NCBI GenBank assembly: GCA_032622095.1
Contig: CP136064.1
Coordinates: 182,508,209 to 182,572,208, forward strand
DNA from: Siphonodentalium dalli
Taxonomy: Eukaryota; Mollusca; Scaphopoda; Gadilida; Siphonodentaliidae
Direction of reading: 5' to 3'
DNA: 64,000 bases
Part shown: positions 1 to 12,960 of the stretch, one piece after another
How the letters are laid out: each line of letters opens with the position of its first letter
Position numbering within the stretch: the stretch's first letter is position 1
The notes under the pieces: model-generated
What the model saw: the letters and a program-made list of their open reading frames with translations, nothing else
Database searches by the model: none
Told to the model about the DNA's origin: nothing
Made by a program: the position numbers and the translations under genes

Positions 1-1408
1 TTGACCTTTCCAATGTGTACTTTTATAATTGAATGTGAGAATCCATTCATTATAGAAAGGATTAACTCTTTGATTCCTGAATGGAATGTTATGCCTCTCT
101 TTCACCTTTTATGGACATGAATCATTGACCTTCAAATTATTTCTTAGCAATTTGAAAAGAGGGATACTTATATAGTTTGATATATACACAAAGTACCAAT
201 ACTCAAGCTTTCTATGCTCTGAAAAACTTGCCAAAAAAAATCATAGCTGTTTTCTGTCATTTAAAATTTTTCATTTTTTTCTCACAGAAATCAGACACAT
301 CCTCTTTATTTTTACCATATCAGCAATAGATTAACAAAGGATGATCTCTGTTGTTGCATGATAAAGACAAATCAGGATGTGAGTTTTCTAAAGTCAATGA
401 CTTCAAATTTTTCAAGAAGTCTTGCTCTGGCATACATGTACAAAGTCCCTCTAAGTATGTTTAACGTAATACTGACCTATTTTGATCCCCGGAACTGGAA
501 TGTTATAGTAGTGAGCATATAATAACCATTTCAACACTAAATGGATTATCCCACATAGTTCTAAAGGAATACATTGAAATGGTCTATTATTAATTTTGAG
601 GGATGTTAAAAAAATTTAAGTAGATGACAGACAATTGAAAAGATAATACACATGCAGAACGATTCATTTTCATTGGTGGGAAAAGTTTATTGAACTTATT
701 GTCTGATCATTTCTTAAGGGAACTATTCATCAATGAGTATTTAGTATAAAAACAGTTTTTGATGTGTCTGGATGGTAAATTAATGGAAGTTATGAAATGG
801 TATATATTAAAAAACATGGTGTTTCGATGATAGCTCAACTCAACTTTTAATTATCTGATGCTTTCAAATTTGGTATATGGATCACATGATCCGCTTGAAA
901 ATTCAGGTCAAATATGAATGTTAGATCTATTTGATTAATCTATCAGATCTATATGCCCCCTTGCAAATTATAATTTGTTGAATATATCACTTTCGAGATT
1001 ATGGAATTTATTGGTTATAGTTATACATATGAAGATACAAGTCAGTTTGCTATCCAGATTTGTTTCTGAGTGAATTTAATGTTAAGCCATTTCTGCTTTT
1101 CGACTAAAATTTTACTGATTGTTTATTTGTTTTAGCTTTCAGATCATGACTTCTACTTGTGTTAGAAAATTAAATTGTTTTGTTTACAAACTTCTAAAGA
1201 GCTACCTTTCCGGTGTATGTGTGGCTATGCAGTATTTAATTTGTTTTACATAAATTTAATCCTAGGACATCAAGTTCGTGAAAATTCTGCATATAAAAAA
1301 TTATATTACACTTATTGGAGAAGCCGTAAACAAGAACTATTTCATCGTGCTATATAAATCAGTATGTTATATCCAACGACTGAGCCATATCATACATTGT
1401 TTTTACAG
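1..1408. other. NLE1 upstream intron (3' part)
   Basis: No exon encoding the NLE domain or the start of blade 1 was found. The first 60 bases resemble the TTAA MITE fragments (TTATAGAAAGGATTAA), and 570-760 resembles 27385-27720 and 43620-43850 (CATTGAAATGGTCTATTATT, TTCATTGGTGGGAAA). Open frames at 1175 and 1278 are chance. Confidence 0.6.
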
Positions 1409-1488
1409 CAAGCTTGCCAGTGGATCAGGGGACACCACTGTCAGATTCTGGGACACATTAACAGAAACTCCACATTTCACATGCGAAG
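1409..1488 (+). CDS. NLE1: NLE1 exon a: first WD repeat end
   Basis: The exon encodes KLASGSGDTTVRFWD followed by TETPHFTCEG, a near-exact match to the end of the first WD40 blade of Notchless proteins. The acceptor is TTTTTACAG before 1409 and the donor is GTAAAG after 1488. The first base completes a codon begun in an upstream exon outside the window, and the last base is the first base of a Gly codon completed at 13090. The open frame extends past both splice sites by chance, so the open reading frame boundaries are not gene boundaries. Identification is secure; the only uncertainty is the exact acceptor. Confidence 0.95.
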
Positions 1489-1629
1489 GTAAAGCATCAT
1501 TTACTCTTATCTCTGATATTCTACACTAGCTTAAACATAAGCAGACCCAATCATTGAAACATATCATAACTCTGATTGGCTACTTTTGTTCCCTTGGCTT
1601 ATGTATTTATACCCCCCTCTCAAAGAGAT

Positions 1630-2060
1630 TGGGGGTATACTGGATGGGCCTCATCCATCCGTCCGGTCAGATATCTCAGACACCGTTTGTCAGATCTGAA
1701 TGAAATATGGTATGGATGTTCACTACTATGAGGGTATTCAATGGAGTATTCAATCTTTTTTCCGGATTTTCCGTTCTAGGGTTATTCATCTTTGTTTATC
1801 TGTTTTTTGTTTGTTTTTTTTTGTCCAAGCAGATATCTCCACCACCGGTTGATAAATTTCAATTGAGATTTGGTATGGATCTTCACTACTATGAGGGCAA
1901 CCAATTGAGTGTTGAATCGTTTTTTGTTTTACCAATTTTCCATTCTAGAGTTATTTATCTATGTTTATATGAAAATGTTGGGTTTTTACCCCCACCCCCC
2001 CCCCCCCCTCTCTTGAAATTTGGTATGTAGATTACATTGGAGACATAGGTGAAGTTCGAT
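1630..2060 (+). repeat. degenerate tandem repeat
   Basis: Two or three diverged units share AGATATCTC, GAAATATGGTATGGATG-like and CACTACTATGAGGG. Related units occur at 3210-3520. A C-rich run (about 1989-2007) lies at the end. Confidence 0.6.
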
Positions 2061-2120
2061 TTTTATCATGGCGTGATGATTGTTGACGGTGTTATATGCC
2101 TTTTATATATGCATATTTTT

Positions 2121-3805
2121 TTAGCTCACCTGAGACGAAGTCTCCGGTGGAGCTATAGTCATCACTCCTCGTCCGTCGTCCGTCCGTCCGTCCGTCCATC
2201 CGTCCGTCCGTCAACAATTCTTTGAACATCTTCTCCTCTGAACCCGTAATGCCGAATTGGTTCATATTTGGTGTGGTTGTTCCCTAGGTGACTCTCATTC
2301 ATATTTGTTCAAATGAGGACACTGGGTCAAATAGTTGCGAAGCCAGGGCCATAACTCTGTAATTCTTACAACGACTTCTTCTCAAATTTCATTTGGCCGA
2401 ATGGGTTCATATTTGGTACAAAGGGTCCTTGGGGGACTGTTATTCAGATTTGTTCAAATGAGGTCACTGGGTCGAATGTGGGCGGAGCCAGTGACATAAC
2501 TTAAATTTTTTTGGAATTTTCACCATACTCAAATTAATAACAAACAAAAAATTAATTTTTTAATCATTTTATAAAAAAGTTAAACCATTAAAACATCTGC
2601 AGAGTTATGAAACTTTAATCTTTAATCTTCTGAAATTACAGAAATATTCCATTACCCATCCCCCCTCCCACATGGCCCAGACCCACCCCCACCCTGCAGT
2701 GGCCTGCACCCAACCAACATCCCTTCCAACGGATATCATTTCCAGCTTCCAACTTTAATACCTGTTCTATTAAAGTTGCAGATATCTCTTTGTGGATAAA
2801 CAGAGAGAAACACATGTCATTAATCAAGATTAGAATAATATGTCACTGACAGCTTGTATAAACATACTGCTAGCAATTTTAAACAAACTGCCTGAATTTA
2901 GTGTGTATGACATTTGCAGAATGGGCTAGCATCACCAAATTCACCCTCTGGAGACCTCATTTTGCTTAGGCCACATCTTCTGGGAAGTATCTATAGTATC
3001 AAATTAACATTGTTTTTAGTTACATTTCCCTTCTAGGAAGTTTCTATATCCCCTAATTTGCAGAAGATAAAATTCATAATTGAGGTGCCCAATGGGTGAA
3101 CATCAACTTCCAACTGGGGAACTTCAATCTTATCCTAGGTCTGCCATAGCAGTTGAGGGCCTTAGCAGAATGAGGTCCCCAGAGGGTGAATTTAGTGATG
3201 CTAGCCCACTCCAAACGAAGGACAGTTTCCCTCTTAATGAAATTTGGTATGGATGTTCACCACTGTGAGGACATTCAATAGAGGGTTCCATTGTTCTGTT
3301 TGGCTTTTCCATTCTAGAGTTATTCAAGTTTGTTTATCTGGACATGTTGGCTGTTTGGTCCATCCGATGTCTGTTCAGGTCATAACTTGAACAGTAATGC
3401 TCGGATCTCAATGAAATTTTGTATGGATGTTCAGCACTATGAGGACATTTAATGGCACATTCAACTGTTTTGTTTTGTTTTTTTGTGCTATAGTTATTCA
3501 TCTTCGTTTATATGAAAATGCTGATTTTTGGGTCCATCTGTCTGAGTATAGCAGTCATAAGTTATAGATTTGCCCACACTAGGCGGTATGCCACTAGGGG
3601 GTATGTACCGGACGACAGTCCATCTCTTGTTTCAAGGTGGATTTTCACCAATCTATATATACGTGAAGTCTCTCTAGCACATATCCTGTTTAGAGCTATT
3701 TCTTTTAAAGTGATTATGAAAAGTTCTGACTGTTGTGGTCTCCAGAGTCCCAGTCTTATCAGTCTTTGCAGTCTGGTGAGCGACCCACATTCATTGACTG
3801 TCTTG
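2121..3805 (+). repeat. long dispersed repeat, copy 1 (1.7 kb)
   Basis: It starts TTAGCTCACCTGAGACGAAG and runs through a CCGT microsatellite (2170-2215), a conserved block containing CCCACATGGCCCAGAC, part of the double-hairpin arms (2917-2972, 3163-3210) and ends GTCATTGACTGTCTTG-like at 3805. The same start, middle and end are found at 5015-7429. The 63-codon minus frame at 2636 and the longer frame in copy 2 are the same repeat sequence. Confidence 0.75.
2170..2215. repeat. (CCGT)n microsatellite
   Basis: Repeated TCCG units in the head of the long repeat; the second copy has a shorter run at 5065-5110. Confidence 0.9.
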
Positions 3806-4125
3806 TTTTGAAACGGGACATATTATGTTATTGGTGCACTTTTGAGCCTAAGGTGGTCATGGAAGGAGCTAAAGACAAAAGAAAGTTTGACATGATCGAC
3901 CACCTATAGTCAAACTACCACCTAATGCCCGTTATTTGTACATGAGTTAAGTGGTAGTCTGAAGTGGTCAAACCTGCCAAAAACAACAAAAGACCACTTA
4001 AAGACCAACCATATGGGCATCTGATTGTCCATCCGACTTTAGAATGGTATTTTCTTGAACTTTTTTCTGACTCATGAGACTTTTTGAAATTCCCACAAAT
4101 TTAATTTATATTGTCTCATTATTAA

Positions 4126-4368
4126 CCCTTTCATGACAGGAGCTGCTGGTGCAGCAATAAAGATCCTGTCCCAATGCATTCTCTTATATAGGCCCATAGG
4201 GAGCCTTGCATATATAAGATATTGCACTGGCTTATAAGGTAAATAATGTTAGGCCAATGTATTCTCTTTATATATATGTGAGGCTCCCTATGGGAGACTC
4301 GCATATATGAGAATGTATTGGCACAGGGTTTTTCGCAAAAATTTCAGGAAGCTCCAGTCATGGAAGGG
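4126..4368. mobile_element. TTAA-flanked piggyBac-like MITE (CCCTTTCATGAC)
   Basis: TTAA at 4122-4125 and 4369-4372; ends CCCTTTCATGAC / GTCATGGAAGGG. The internal CATTCTCTTATATA and CCCATAGGGAGCC hairpin arms match the copy at 61877. It lies in the first intron. Confidence 0.9.
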
Positions 4369-5014
4369 TTAAATCTCACCAACATTTTAAAATTCGATTC
4401 AGACAAAAGTCCCCATACCCCATGGACATTTTTTGACACTCCTGGACAGATACCTTATTTTATTAGCCTTCAAATAGTCCCATAAACCAGGAAAGTCCCA
4501 GAACATCAGCCCTGAGAATTAGTGTCGGCAGTGCATAGGCAAAAGCCGAAATGAATTTGCATTGGCATTTTTTTTAGCCGAGGCAAATAAATGAAGACAT
4601 GTTCAATTAGAAAGTGAAATGGACATTTGTTGAAGCGCTAGCAATGCCATGATCCATTTTATGCTCGCGTTTTGTATTAGTTCCACAGGGCACAAAATCA
4701 TTTTACTCGCGACTTGCACATAAAACCTAACATGGTAATCCGGTTACGGTTGACAGAGCAAGCTGCACAAACTTGAAAGGAGGCCATTGTGCCACTCGCA
4801 TACGCATAACATTCTAATCTTCTCACAATGTCGCCAACTGATTATAGTGCTTTGATGTTTCCGATGAAGTATAGCCAACTTGACAAGCACGTGCTCTGTT
4901 GTTTTAAAACTTTTTCGAACACGTATTTCCACATTGAATGAAAGAACACATAGTCCAGTAAGCAAGAGTCTATTATAGATACATGTAGGCCTATATACTG
5001 ATGATGCTTGCTTT

Positions 5015-7429
5015 TTAGCTCACCTGAGACGAAGTCTCCGGTGGAGCTATAGTCATCACTCCTCGTCCGTCGTCCGTCCGTCCATCCGTCCATCCATCCG
5101 TCCGTCCGTCAACAATTCTTTGAACATCTTCTCCTCTGGAACCGTAAGACCAAATGGGTTCATATTTGGTGTGGATGTTCCCTAGGTGACTCTCATTCCG
5201 ATTTGTTCAAATGAGGTCACTGGGTCAAATAGTTGCGAAGCAAGGGCCATAACTCTGTAATTCTTACAACAACTTCTTCTCAAATTTCATTGGTCCGAAT
5301 GGGTTCATATTTGGTACAAAGGGTCTTTGGGGGACTGTTATTCAGATTTGTTCAAATGAGGTCACTGGGTCAAATGTGGGCAGAGCCAGTGACATAACTA
5401 AAAAAAAAAAAAGCATGTTATAAAATTTGAAAAAGTGACACCATTATAACATCTGCAGATTTATGAAACTTTAATCTTCTGAAATTACAGAAATATTCCA
5501 TTACCCATCCCCCTCCCACATGGCCCAGATGCACCCCCACCCTGCAGTGGCCTACACCCAACCAACATCCCTTCCAATGGATATCATTTCCAGCTTCCAA
5601 CATTAATACCTGTTCTATTAAAGTTGCAGATATCTCTTTGTGGATAGACAGAGAGAAACACAGGTCATTAATCAAGGAATACAATGTCACTGACAACTTG
5701 TATAAACATACTGCTAGCAATTTAAACAAACTGCCTGAATTTTTTTTGTTTTTTTGTTTTTGTTTTTGTTTTTGTTTTTTTTTAGTGCCTGAATTTAGTG
5801 TGTCTGACATTTGCAGGTCAGAGAATCATTAATAAGAGGTACAATCTATCATGTATTGTTCAACATGGCAAATAGGAGGTCTGTCATTTGCAGAATGAGG
5901 TCCCCAGAGGGTGAATTTAGTGATGCTATCCCACACAGTTGTTAGTTACATTCCCCTTCTAGGAAGTTTCTATATCCCCTAATTTGCAGAATATAAAATT
6001 CATAATTGAGGTGTCCAATGGGTGAACATCAACTTCAACTGGGGAACTTCAATCTTATCCTAGGTCTGCCATAGCAGTTGAGGGCCTTAGCAGAATGAGG
6101 TCCCCAGAGGGTGAATTTAGTGATGCTAGCCCACTGTGCAGGATAGCGTCACTAAAGTCACCCTCTGGGGGACCTCATTCCGCAAATGACAGACACACTA
6201 TCACACTATTTCAAGGCTTGATTGTATAATACATTGTGTTGCTTGAGGCCAGGCACATACAATGTAGGAATAGGTGCACTATTTGCAGGCTTGCTCCTTT
6301 GGTGATTGTGGTTCAGATTTGTTCTATCAGGGTCACCCGGTCAAGTAGGTGCAAGGCCAGCTACATTACTCTTTCTCTACATAGTAATTCATGATGTGTC
6401 TTCTATGCAATAATCAAATGGCCTATTTTGCTTATATTTGGTATGAAATTACCTTTGTGAAAATGGGATCACAAAGTCAAATAAGGGCAGAGCCAGAGAC
6501 TATTTCACTACATAGTAATTCTTAAAATATGTTTGCAAGAACTGGTTGGCTTATTTAGCATGGAATGTTCTTCCTTGACTGCAATTCAGATTTTTTTTAA
6601 ATGGGGTCACTTGGTCAAATAGGGGCCAAACGAAGAACAGTTTCCCTCTTAATATGCTTCCTTCACAAGGACCATCAGGTCTATTTTACTGATATTTATC
6701 ATATGTATGAAGGGTTCTTTGGTGTCTGGGATTTAAATTTATTCAGATGGGGTCACCAGGTTAAATAGGGTGGGACCAGGGACATAACTATATGTCTCTA
6801 TAGTAATTCTTAAAATGTCTTCTCAAGAGAGGTTGGACTATTTAGCTTACATATAGTATGGAGCAATCAGGAGGATCCTTAAGTGACTGAGATTCAGATT
6901 TGTTAAAATGAGGTCAATTTGTCAAGAAATGGTGGGGCTATGGGGAGTTAACACTTTTGTGTCTAATAAAATCATTGAAATGCCAAATTCATTAAAACAT
7001 CTACCTTGGAACCACCTGACTGATTAATCTGACTTACATGTATTGTGTTTTGGATCCATGGATAATTGGGCTTCAAACATGTCTAAATGGTTTTGGTAAA
7101 AGGCGCTTGTGAGATTGGAAATTTCCAACAATTGAGAAAGTTTGAGGTGTCAGTTGTGAAATTCCAACCTAAGACTTGGGAGTCTGTATACCGGTCAAAG
7201 GGGACTTGTTGAGCTGGAGGAGGAGGGGGTGATCAGTAGTATACAGTTGGTAATTTCAAGGTGGATTTTCACCAATCTACATATGTGAAATCTCTCTAGC
7301 CACATATCCTGTTTAGAGCTATTTCTTTTAAAGTAATTATGAAAAGTTCTGACTGTTGTAGTCTCCAGAGTCCCAGTCTTATCAGTCTTTGTAGTCTGGT
7401 GAGCGACCCCACAGTCATTGACTGTCTTG
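5015..7429 (+). repeat. long dispersed repeat, copy 2 (2.4 kb)
   Basis: The same start (TTAGCTCACCTGAGACGAAG) and end (CAGTCATTGACTGTCTTG) as the copy at 2121. It is longer because of extra TCAAATAGGGGCAGAGCC-type modules at 6290-6960. It also has a complete right end of the double-hairpin family (CAAGGCTTG at 6212-6220) and a T/G-rich (GTTTTT)n run at 5738-5783. Confidence 0.75.
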
Positions 7430-8800
7430 TTTATATATCATATTTATGTCGTCGTTTCGTGCACATATGGTTGCAAACTTTGATGGAGTACACAATGACA
7501 TGATGCAGTCAAATCATGATGGGTCATTCAAAATCAAATTCATTGCTGAGGCAGCGCATTATAACCCAACATGCCCAGTCCAAGAGAATAGATCTTACCC
7601 CAACAACTGGGACACTTAAATTGAATGAAGTACATGATACTCAGAGAGAATATAACTTTAATAATGAGTCTTGTCTGCTATAAAGCTATCATAACATGTT
7701 AGTTTACCTTGTGAGAAAAAATTCATCATAATTAAATAAAAACAGAACATTATTGAAAATTTGCCTAGGTAAACAAGAAATTTGCCTGGGTAGAATCATT
7801 TTGCCCGGGCATTTTTTTGGCCTATGCAAATTTTCCTCAATTGGAACATGCTTGGTCAATTTTGAACTTTTCCCTAAGTTGTCAGGAGTTATGGCCCTTT
7901 TTTGCGCCATTTATTTTTGGTTTTTGGTTTCTGGGTGATGACATTAGTTTTGGATCTTCAGTCGCCTTGAAACTTGGTATTTTGTGGTTTAGTCGCAGAA
8001 GAGGTAATTTGATCAAACACAATATGGAAGTCCCATAAACTGAAGTCCCACAACTACCATTTCATTGGTCTCAGTGTCCGTCCACCCGTCAACAGTTCTT
8101 TCAACATCTTCTTCTCCAGAACCATAATACTGAATGGGTTCATATTTGTTGTGGATAGTCCCTAGGTGACTCACATTCCGAATTGTTCAAATGAGGTCAC
8201 CAGGTCAAATAGGTGTGAAGTCAAGGCCATAACTCTTTCCCTCCATAATAATTCTTAAAACAAGTTCTTCTCAAGAACCATCAGTCTATTTAGCTTATAT
8301 TTGGTATGGAGGTTCCTTGTGTTACTGGGATTCATATTTGTTCAAATGGGTTCACTGGGTCAAATAGGGGCTGAGCCTGTGACATAACTTTTTCCCTCCA
8401 TAGTAATTCCTAAAACATTTTCTCCAGAACCACAAGACTGAATTGGGTCATATTTGGTGGGGATAATACATGTAGCTAGGTAACTGGGTTTCAGATGTGT
8501 TAAAATTGGGTCACCAGGTCAAATATGGGTGGAGCCAAGGACATAAGTTATAGCTCATTCCCATCCTAGTAGTTCTTAAAACAACTTCTTCTCAAGATCC
8601 ATCAGGCCGATTTTGTATTTGGTATGGAGATTGCTTGTGTGACTCAGATTCAAATTTGTTCAAATTGGGTCACAAATTGGGTCAAATATAGGTGGAGCCA
8701 GGGACTTAACTGTTTCCTGTGATAGTAATTCTTAAAATGACTTCTTCTCATGACCATTGATCATCAGAGGTCTAGGACTTAGAATTTTGAACATTTGAAA
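6290..8800 (+). repeat. degenerate tandem modules (~160 bp)
   Basis: Imperfect units share TGGTATGGAG.TTCCTT, CAGATTTGTTCAAATGGGG, TCACTGGGTCAAATAGGGG and CATAGTAATTCTTAAAA. They run at 6290-6960 and again at 8060-8760. The intervening 7430-8040 does not clearly belong to them. A run of A/T-only sequence is at 8799-8845. Confidence 0.7.
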
Positions 8801-11155
8801 AAAAATACAATTTAAAAAAAAAAATTTTTTTAATTTAATTTTTTAATGTTTCTAGACTAGACTGTTAGTGCGATAACTCAAACAAATGTCAGCAGCCATC
8901 TTGGGTTTTAAATGTGAATCCATCAGCACACCCTGCTGCTCACATTTACTGTATTGTTTTGAAACATTATAGGCTTGTTTAGGATCACCTCCAGATGGGA
9001 GCTATCGAATTTAAAAGATTTCCGTTGAAAAATATATGGCTGCTGGCAGCCATCTTGTTAGCTCAACTTTACTTTGTAAATTTTGAGCTATTGCCATGGC
9101 TTTGTCGTCCGTGTGTGCGTGTGTGATTCGTCAACAATACAGGCTACAGGTCGTACCTTTGGTCGGATCATTATGAAACTTGACATAGCTGTTGACATCA
9201 ACATTTAGACCGGAACGATTAATTTTGGGGTCATTCAGAAAAAAAACATGGCCACCAGCGGCCATCTTGGATTTCAATATTCAATCCATTAGCACAGGCT
9301 ACAGGTCGTACTGTTCGTCTGATCATCATGAAATTTGTCATGGCTGTTGAAATTGGAATGTAGATGGGAACGAGTCATTTTGGGGTCATTCGGTCAAAAA
9401 ACATGGCTGCCAGTGGTCATCTTGGATTTCAAAATTCAATCCATTAACACGGGCTACAGGTCGTACCTTTGGTCTGATCATCATGAAATTTGTCATGGAT
9501 GTTAACATTGACATGTAGATGGGAGTGAGTAATTTTGGGGTCATTCTGACAAAAAACATGGCTGCCAGTGGCCATCTTGGATTTCAAATTTCAATCCATT
9601 AGCACGGGCTACAGGTCGTACTGTTCTTCTGATCATCATGCAATTTGTCATGGATGTTAACATTGACATGTAGATGAGAACGAGTCATTTTGGGGTCATT
9701 CGGCCAAAAGACATGGCCGCAAGCAGCCATCTTGGATTTTACTCTTTGTATGACTAAATCCTTTAGCACAGGCTACAGGTCATACCTTTAGTCTGATCAT
9801 CATGAAATTTGTCATGGCTGTTGAAATTGGAATGTAGATGCCAGTGGCCATCTTGGATTTCAAATTTCAATCCATTAGCACGGGCTACAGGTCGTACTGT
9901 TCTTCTGATCATCATGCAATTTGTCATGGATGTTAACATTGACATGTAGATGAGAACGAGTCATTTTGGGGTCATTCGGCCAAAAGACATGGCCGCCTGC
10001 ATCCATCTTAGATTTTACTCTTTGCATGACTAAATCCTTTGGCACGGGCTACAGGTCGTACCTTTGGTCGGATCATCATAAAGTTTGTCATGAATGTTAA
10101 CAATGACATGTAGATGGGAATGAGTTATTTTGGGGTCATTCTGACAAAAAACATGGCTGCCAGTGGCCATCTTGGATTTCAAATTTCAATCCATTAGCAC
10201 GGGCTACAGGTCGTACTGTTCTTCTGATCATCATGCAATTTGTCATGGATGTTAACATTGACATGTAGATGAGAACGAGTCATTTTGGGGTCATTCGGCC
10301 AAAAGACATGGCCGCAAGCAGCCATCTTGGATTTTACTCTTTGTATGACTAAATCCTTTAGCACAGGCTACAGGTCATACCTTTAGTCTGATCATCATGA
10401 AATTTGTCATGGCTGTTGAAATTGGAATGTAGATGGGAACGAGTCATTTTGGGGTTATTCGGACAAAAAACATGGCTGCCAGCGGCCATCTTGGATTTCA
10501 AAATTCAATCCATTAGCACGGGCTACAGGTCGTACTGTTCTTCTGATCATCATAAAATTTGTCATGAATGTTAACAATGACATGTAGATGGGAACGAGTC
10601 ATTTTGGGGTCATTTGGCCAAAAAACATGGCCGCCAGCAGCCATCTTGGATTTTACTCTTTGTATGACTAAATCCTTTAGCACGTGCTACAGGTCGTAGC
10701 TTTAGTCTCATCATCATGAAATTTGTCATGGCTGTTTAAATTGGAATTTAGATGGGAACGAGTCATTTTGGGGTCATTCGGACAAAAAACATGGCTGCCA
10801 GCGGCCATCTTGGATTTCAAAATTCAATCCATTAGCGCGGGCTACAGGTCGTACTGTTCGTCTGATCATCATGAAATTTGTCATGGGTGTTGACATTGGG
10901 ATGTAGATAGGAACGAGTCATTTTAGGTTCATTTGGTCTTAAAACGTGTCCACTGGCAGCCATCTTGGATTTATTCTTTGCATGACTAAATCCTTTGGCA
11001 CACCCTACAGTCCACTTCCCTCATCAGATCATCTCCAGACTTCATATTAATCTTGATATTGATCTTACTAGATGGAAGCTATCAAATGTTTTTGAATTTT
11101 ATTGGAAAACATAGCCACCAGTTTAACCATCTTGGATTTAACTTTTTTAATTTTT

Positions 11156-11180
11156 ATTATATATATATATATATATATCT
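11156..11180. repeat. (AT)n microsatellite
   Basis: An uninterrupted alternating TA run at the edge of the hAT-like insertion. Confidence 0.9.
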
Positions 11181-11184
11181 TCAT

Positions 11185-12250
11185 CAGGGATGTGCCAATC
11201 CCCAAAATAGTCCCGGGCGGGAGGGTCATCGGTTCGATTGGGCGACCATGGTTCGCCAAATTGGAAGAAAATTTGGATTATTAGCGCCCGCAAACGCGTT
11301 TTCCTTGCATTTCAGGTGTAATATACACCACAAGGTCTCTGACAAATTATCATAAAATAGGGACATTTCATATTTAAAATTTGGGCGAACATAATTTGAA
11401 AGTCAGTGTAACTCACCCGGTATAAGTATCCTCTGCATATTCTTTATATAAATCCAATTATTTAACAAGTTAATCCGGTACAGTAAACTGAAACGGCAGC
11501 ATTATATCAAAGGCTGTCTGGGAGAGAACTAACAACAGCGTCACACGAACACGTGCCAATCATCGCCTGAGTACTAATCGCGTCATGTCATATTTCCCAC
11601 GTGATTTCCTTCTTTTTTCTATACACAGTGACGTATATTTACAATGTTTATACAACTTCTGTTACGTCACACTTTCATGGAATGGACTTTTAATCTCCTA
11701 TTCTTTCCGTCTGCTCACAGTTTAACCGCGCCGTGGAAGGGGGCGGTCCTTCAATTACTATACGCATGACCGCGTCTAACGTTTCCTCCACCATGCGGTT
11801 TCTGAGACATGATTTGAGCTTTTTACTTTTCGAAGTTTGAGTGAAAAATTTCAATAACGACATCGTTTTGGCTTAGGATCATTGAAACTGAACGTTCCAA
11901 ATTCAACCCGGGACTTTTAACTCCAGCGCGTGACTTCAGGTATTTGATTATGTCGGCTCTTTGTAATAAAATTCACCGGTCATCGCAGACCTTTTGACAC
12001 CTCATTAATCAAGGCTCCCCACGTGCTTTATAGGAGGCATTAAAATGCCACAGACGGCAACATGTCGTCGCTATCAGACATGCAAGATGTCGTTTTCATC
12101 AAGAGAACTCCGCACAATTTACAATGCGAGTACAGTTGTGATCGTAAAAATGTGCCGGGCGCACCGGTTTGAAAACGTAGTCACTCCCGGGCGATCGTTT
12201 TGAGTGGTGGGCGCCCCCGCCTGGTGCCGCCCGGCGTGAGCACATCCCTG
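11185..12250. mobile_element. hAT-like insertion inside the satellite element
   Basis: Inverted ends CAGGGATGTGC / GCACATCCCTG with CTTCAT duplicated on both sides (11179-11184 and 12251-12256). The empty site is seen at 17187-17210 (TCTCTTCATGTTGATAATC). The ends fit hAT, but only a 6-bp duplication is visible, not the usual 8. Interior is GC-richer near both ends (CCCGGGCGGGAGG and GCCGCCCGGCGTG) and has no transposase frame. Confidence 0.85.
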
Positions 12251-12379
12251 CTTCATGTTGATAATCTTGTATAACTTGGACATTTCAACTTTCCGCATTC
12301 CTAATCGCTCCACATTAAATTAATCTCTTTCCAAGTTGAGCTACAGTGTCATTGACACTTTCATATTTTACTTTTGCAT

Positions 12380-12960
12380 CAATATATCCTTTAGCAAATC
12401 ATTCTACAGAGCATATCTCTCATCCGATCATCACCAAACTTCATATGGATCCTTGGGAGGACCTCTAGATGGGTGCTTACCATTTTTTTTTTCGAATTCT
12501 GTTAAAAAAACATGGCTCCAGCAGCCATATCTCTCATCCGATCATCACCAAACTTCATATGGATCCTTGGGAGGACCTCTAGATGGGTGCTTACCATTTT
12601 TTTTTTTTTTTTTTCGAATTCTGTTAAAAAAACATGGCTCCAGCAGCCATCTTGGATTTTACTCTTTGTATGACTAAATCCTTTGGTACATCTTACAGGT
12701 CACATTTCTCATCCAATCATCACCAAACTTCATATGGATCTTCGGGGTGACCTCTAGATAGGAGCCTCCTTTTTTTCCCAAAACTTGTTTAAAAAAATAA
12801 CATGGCCACCAATTATTTTGTTGCGACAGATCCAGTCTTTCAGGCAAAAAACTTGACGAGTGCCATCTTCTGATATGCATCCCTTGTTTTTAGATTTAAC
12901 TCCCAGTCTTCTCAGGCATTACAGTTAGGGGAGCGTCTAACAGTCATTGACTGTCTTGGT
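12380..12960 (+). repeat. satellite-related repeats of the CACCAAACTTCATATGGATC type
   Basis: A block of about 115 bp (CATATCTCTCATCCGATCATC to AACATGGCTCCAGCAGCC) is duplicated exactly apart from a poly-T length change at 12410 and 12528. The 113-codon frame at 12336 reads this duplication and is not a gene. The block ends CAGTCATTGACTGTCTTGG, like the long repeats at 2121 and 5015. Confidence 0.8.

Larger units (their letters stand above)
9058..12366 (+). repeat. satellite-bearing element, copy with dimer period
   Basis: It starts TTAGCTCAACTTTACTTTG and ends AAGTTGAGCT plus CAGTGTCATTGACACTTTCA, the same inverted ends as the copies at 16533 and 49853. About twelve monomers of about 160 bp fill 9120-11050. 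From 10179 the TTTCAAA.TTCAATCCATTAG type alternates with the TTTTACTCTTTG type; starts at 10179, 10498 and 10817 give a 319-bp dimer. The tail is interrupted by the insertion at 11185. Confidence 0.88.

Noticed and set aside
1278-1529. Independent small WD protein from the open frame
   Set aside because: Homology covers only 1409-1488 with good splice sites at both ends; the rest is intron.
5418-5810. 130-codon minus-strand open frame (longest class in the window)
   Set aside because: It reads through the long repeat, including a (GTTTTT)n run giving lysine/glutamine-rich sequence; the same frame is shorter in the copy at 2636 and has no domain.
12336-12677. 113-codon frame with an internal duplication (YLSSDHHQTSYGSLGGP twice)
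   Set aside because: The peptide repeat reflects a DNA duplication in satellite-related sequence, with a poly-T tract read as phenylalanine; no coding signal.
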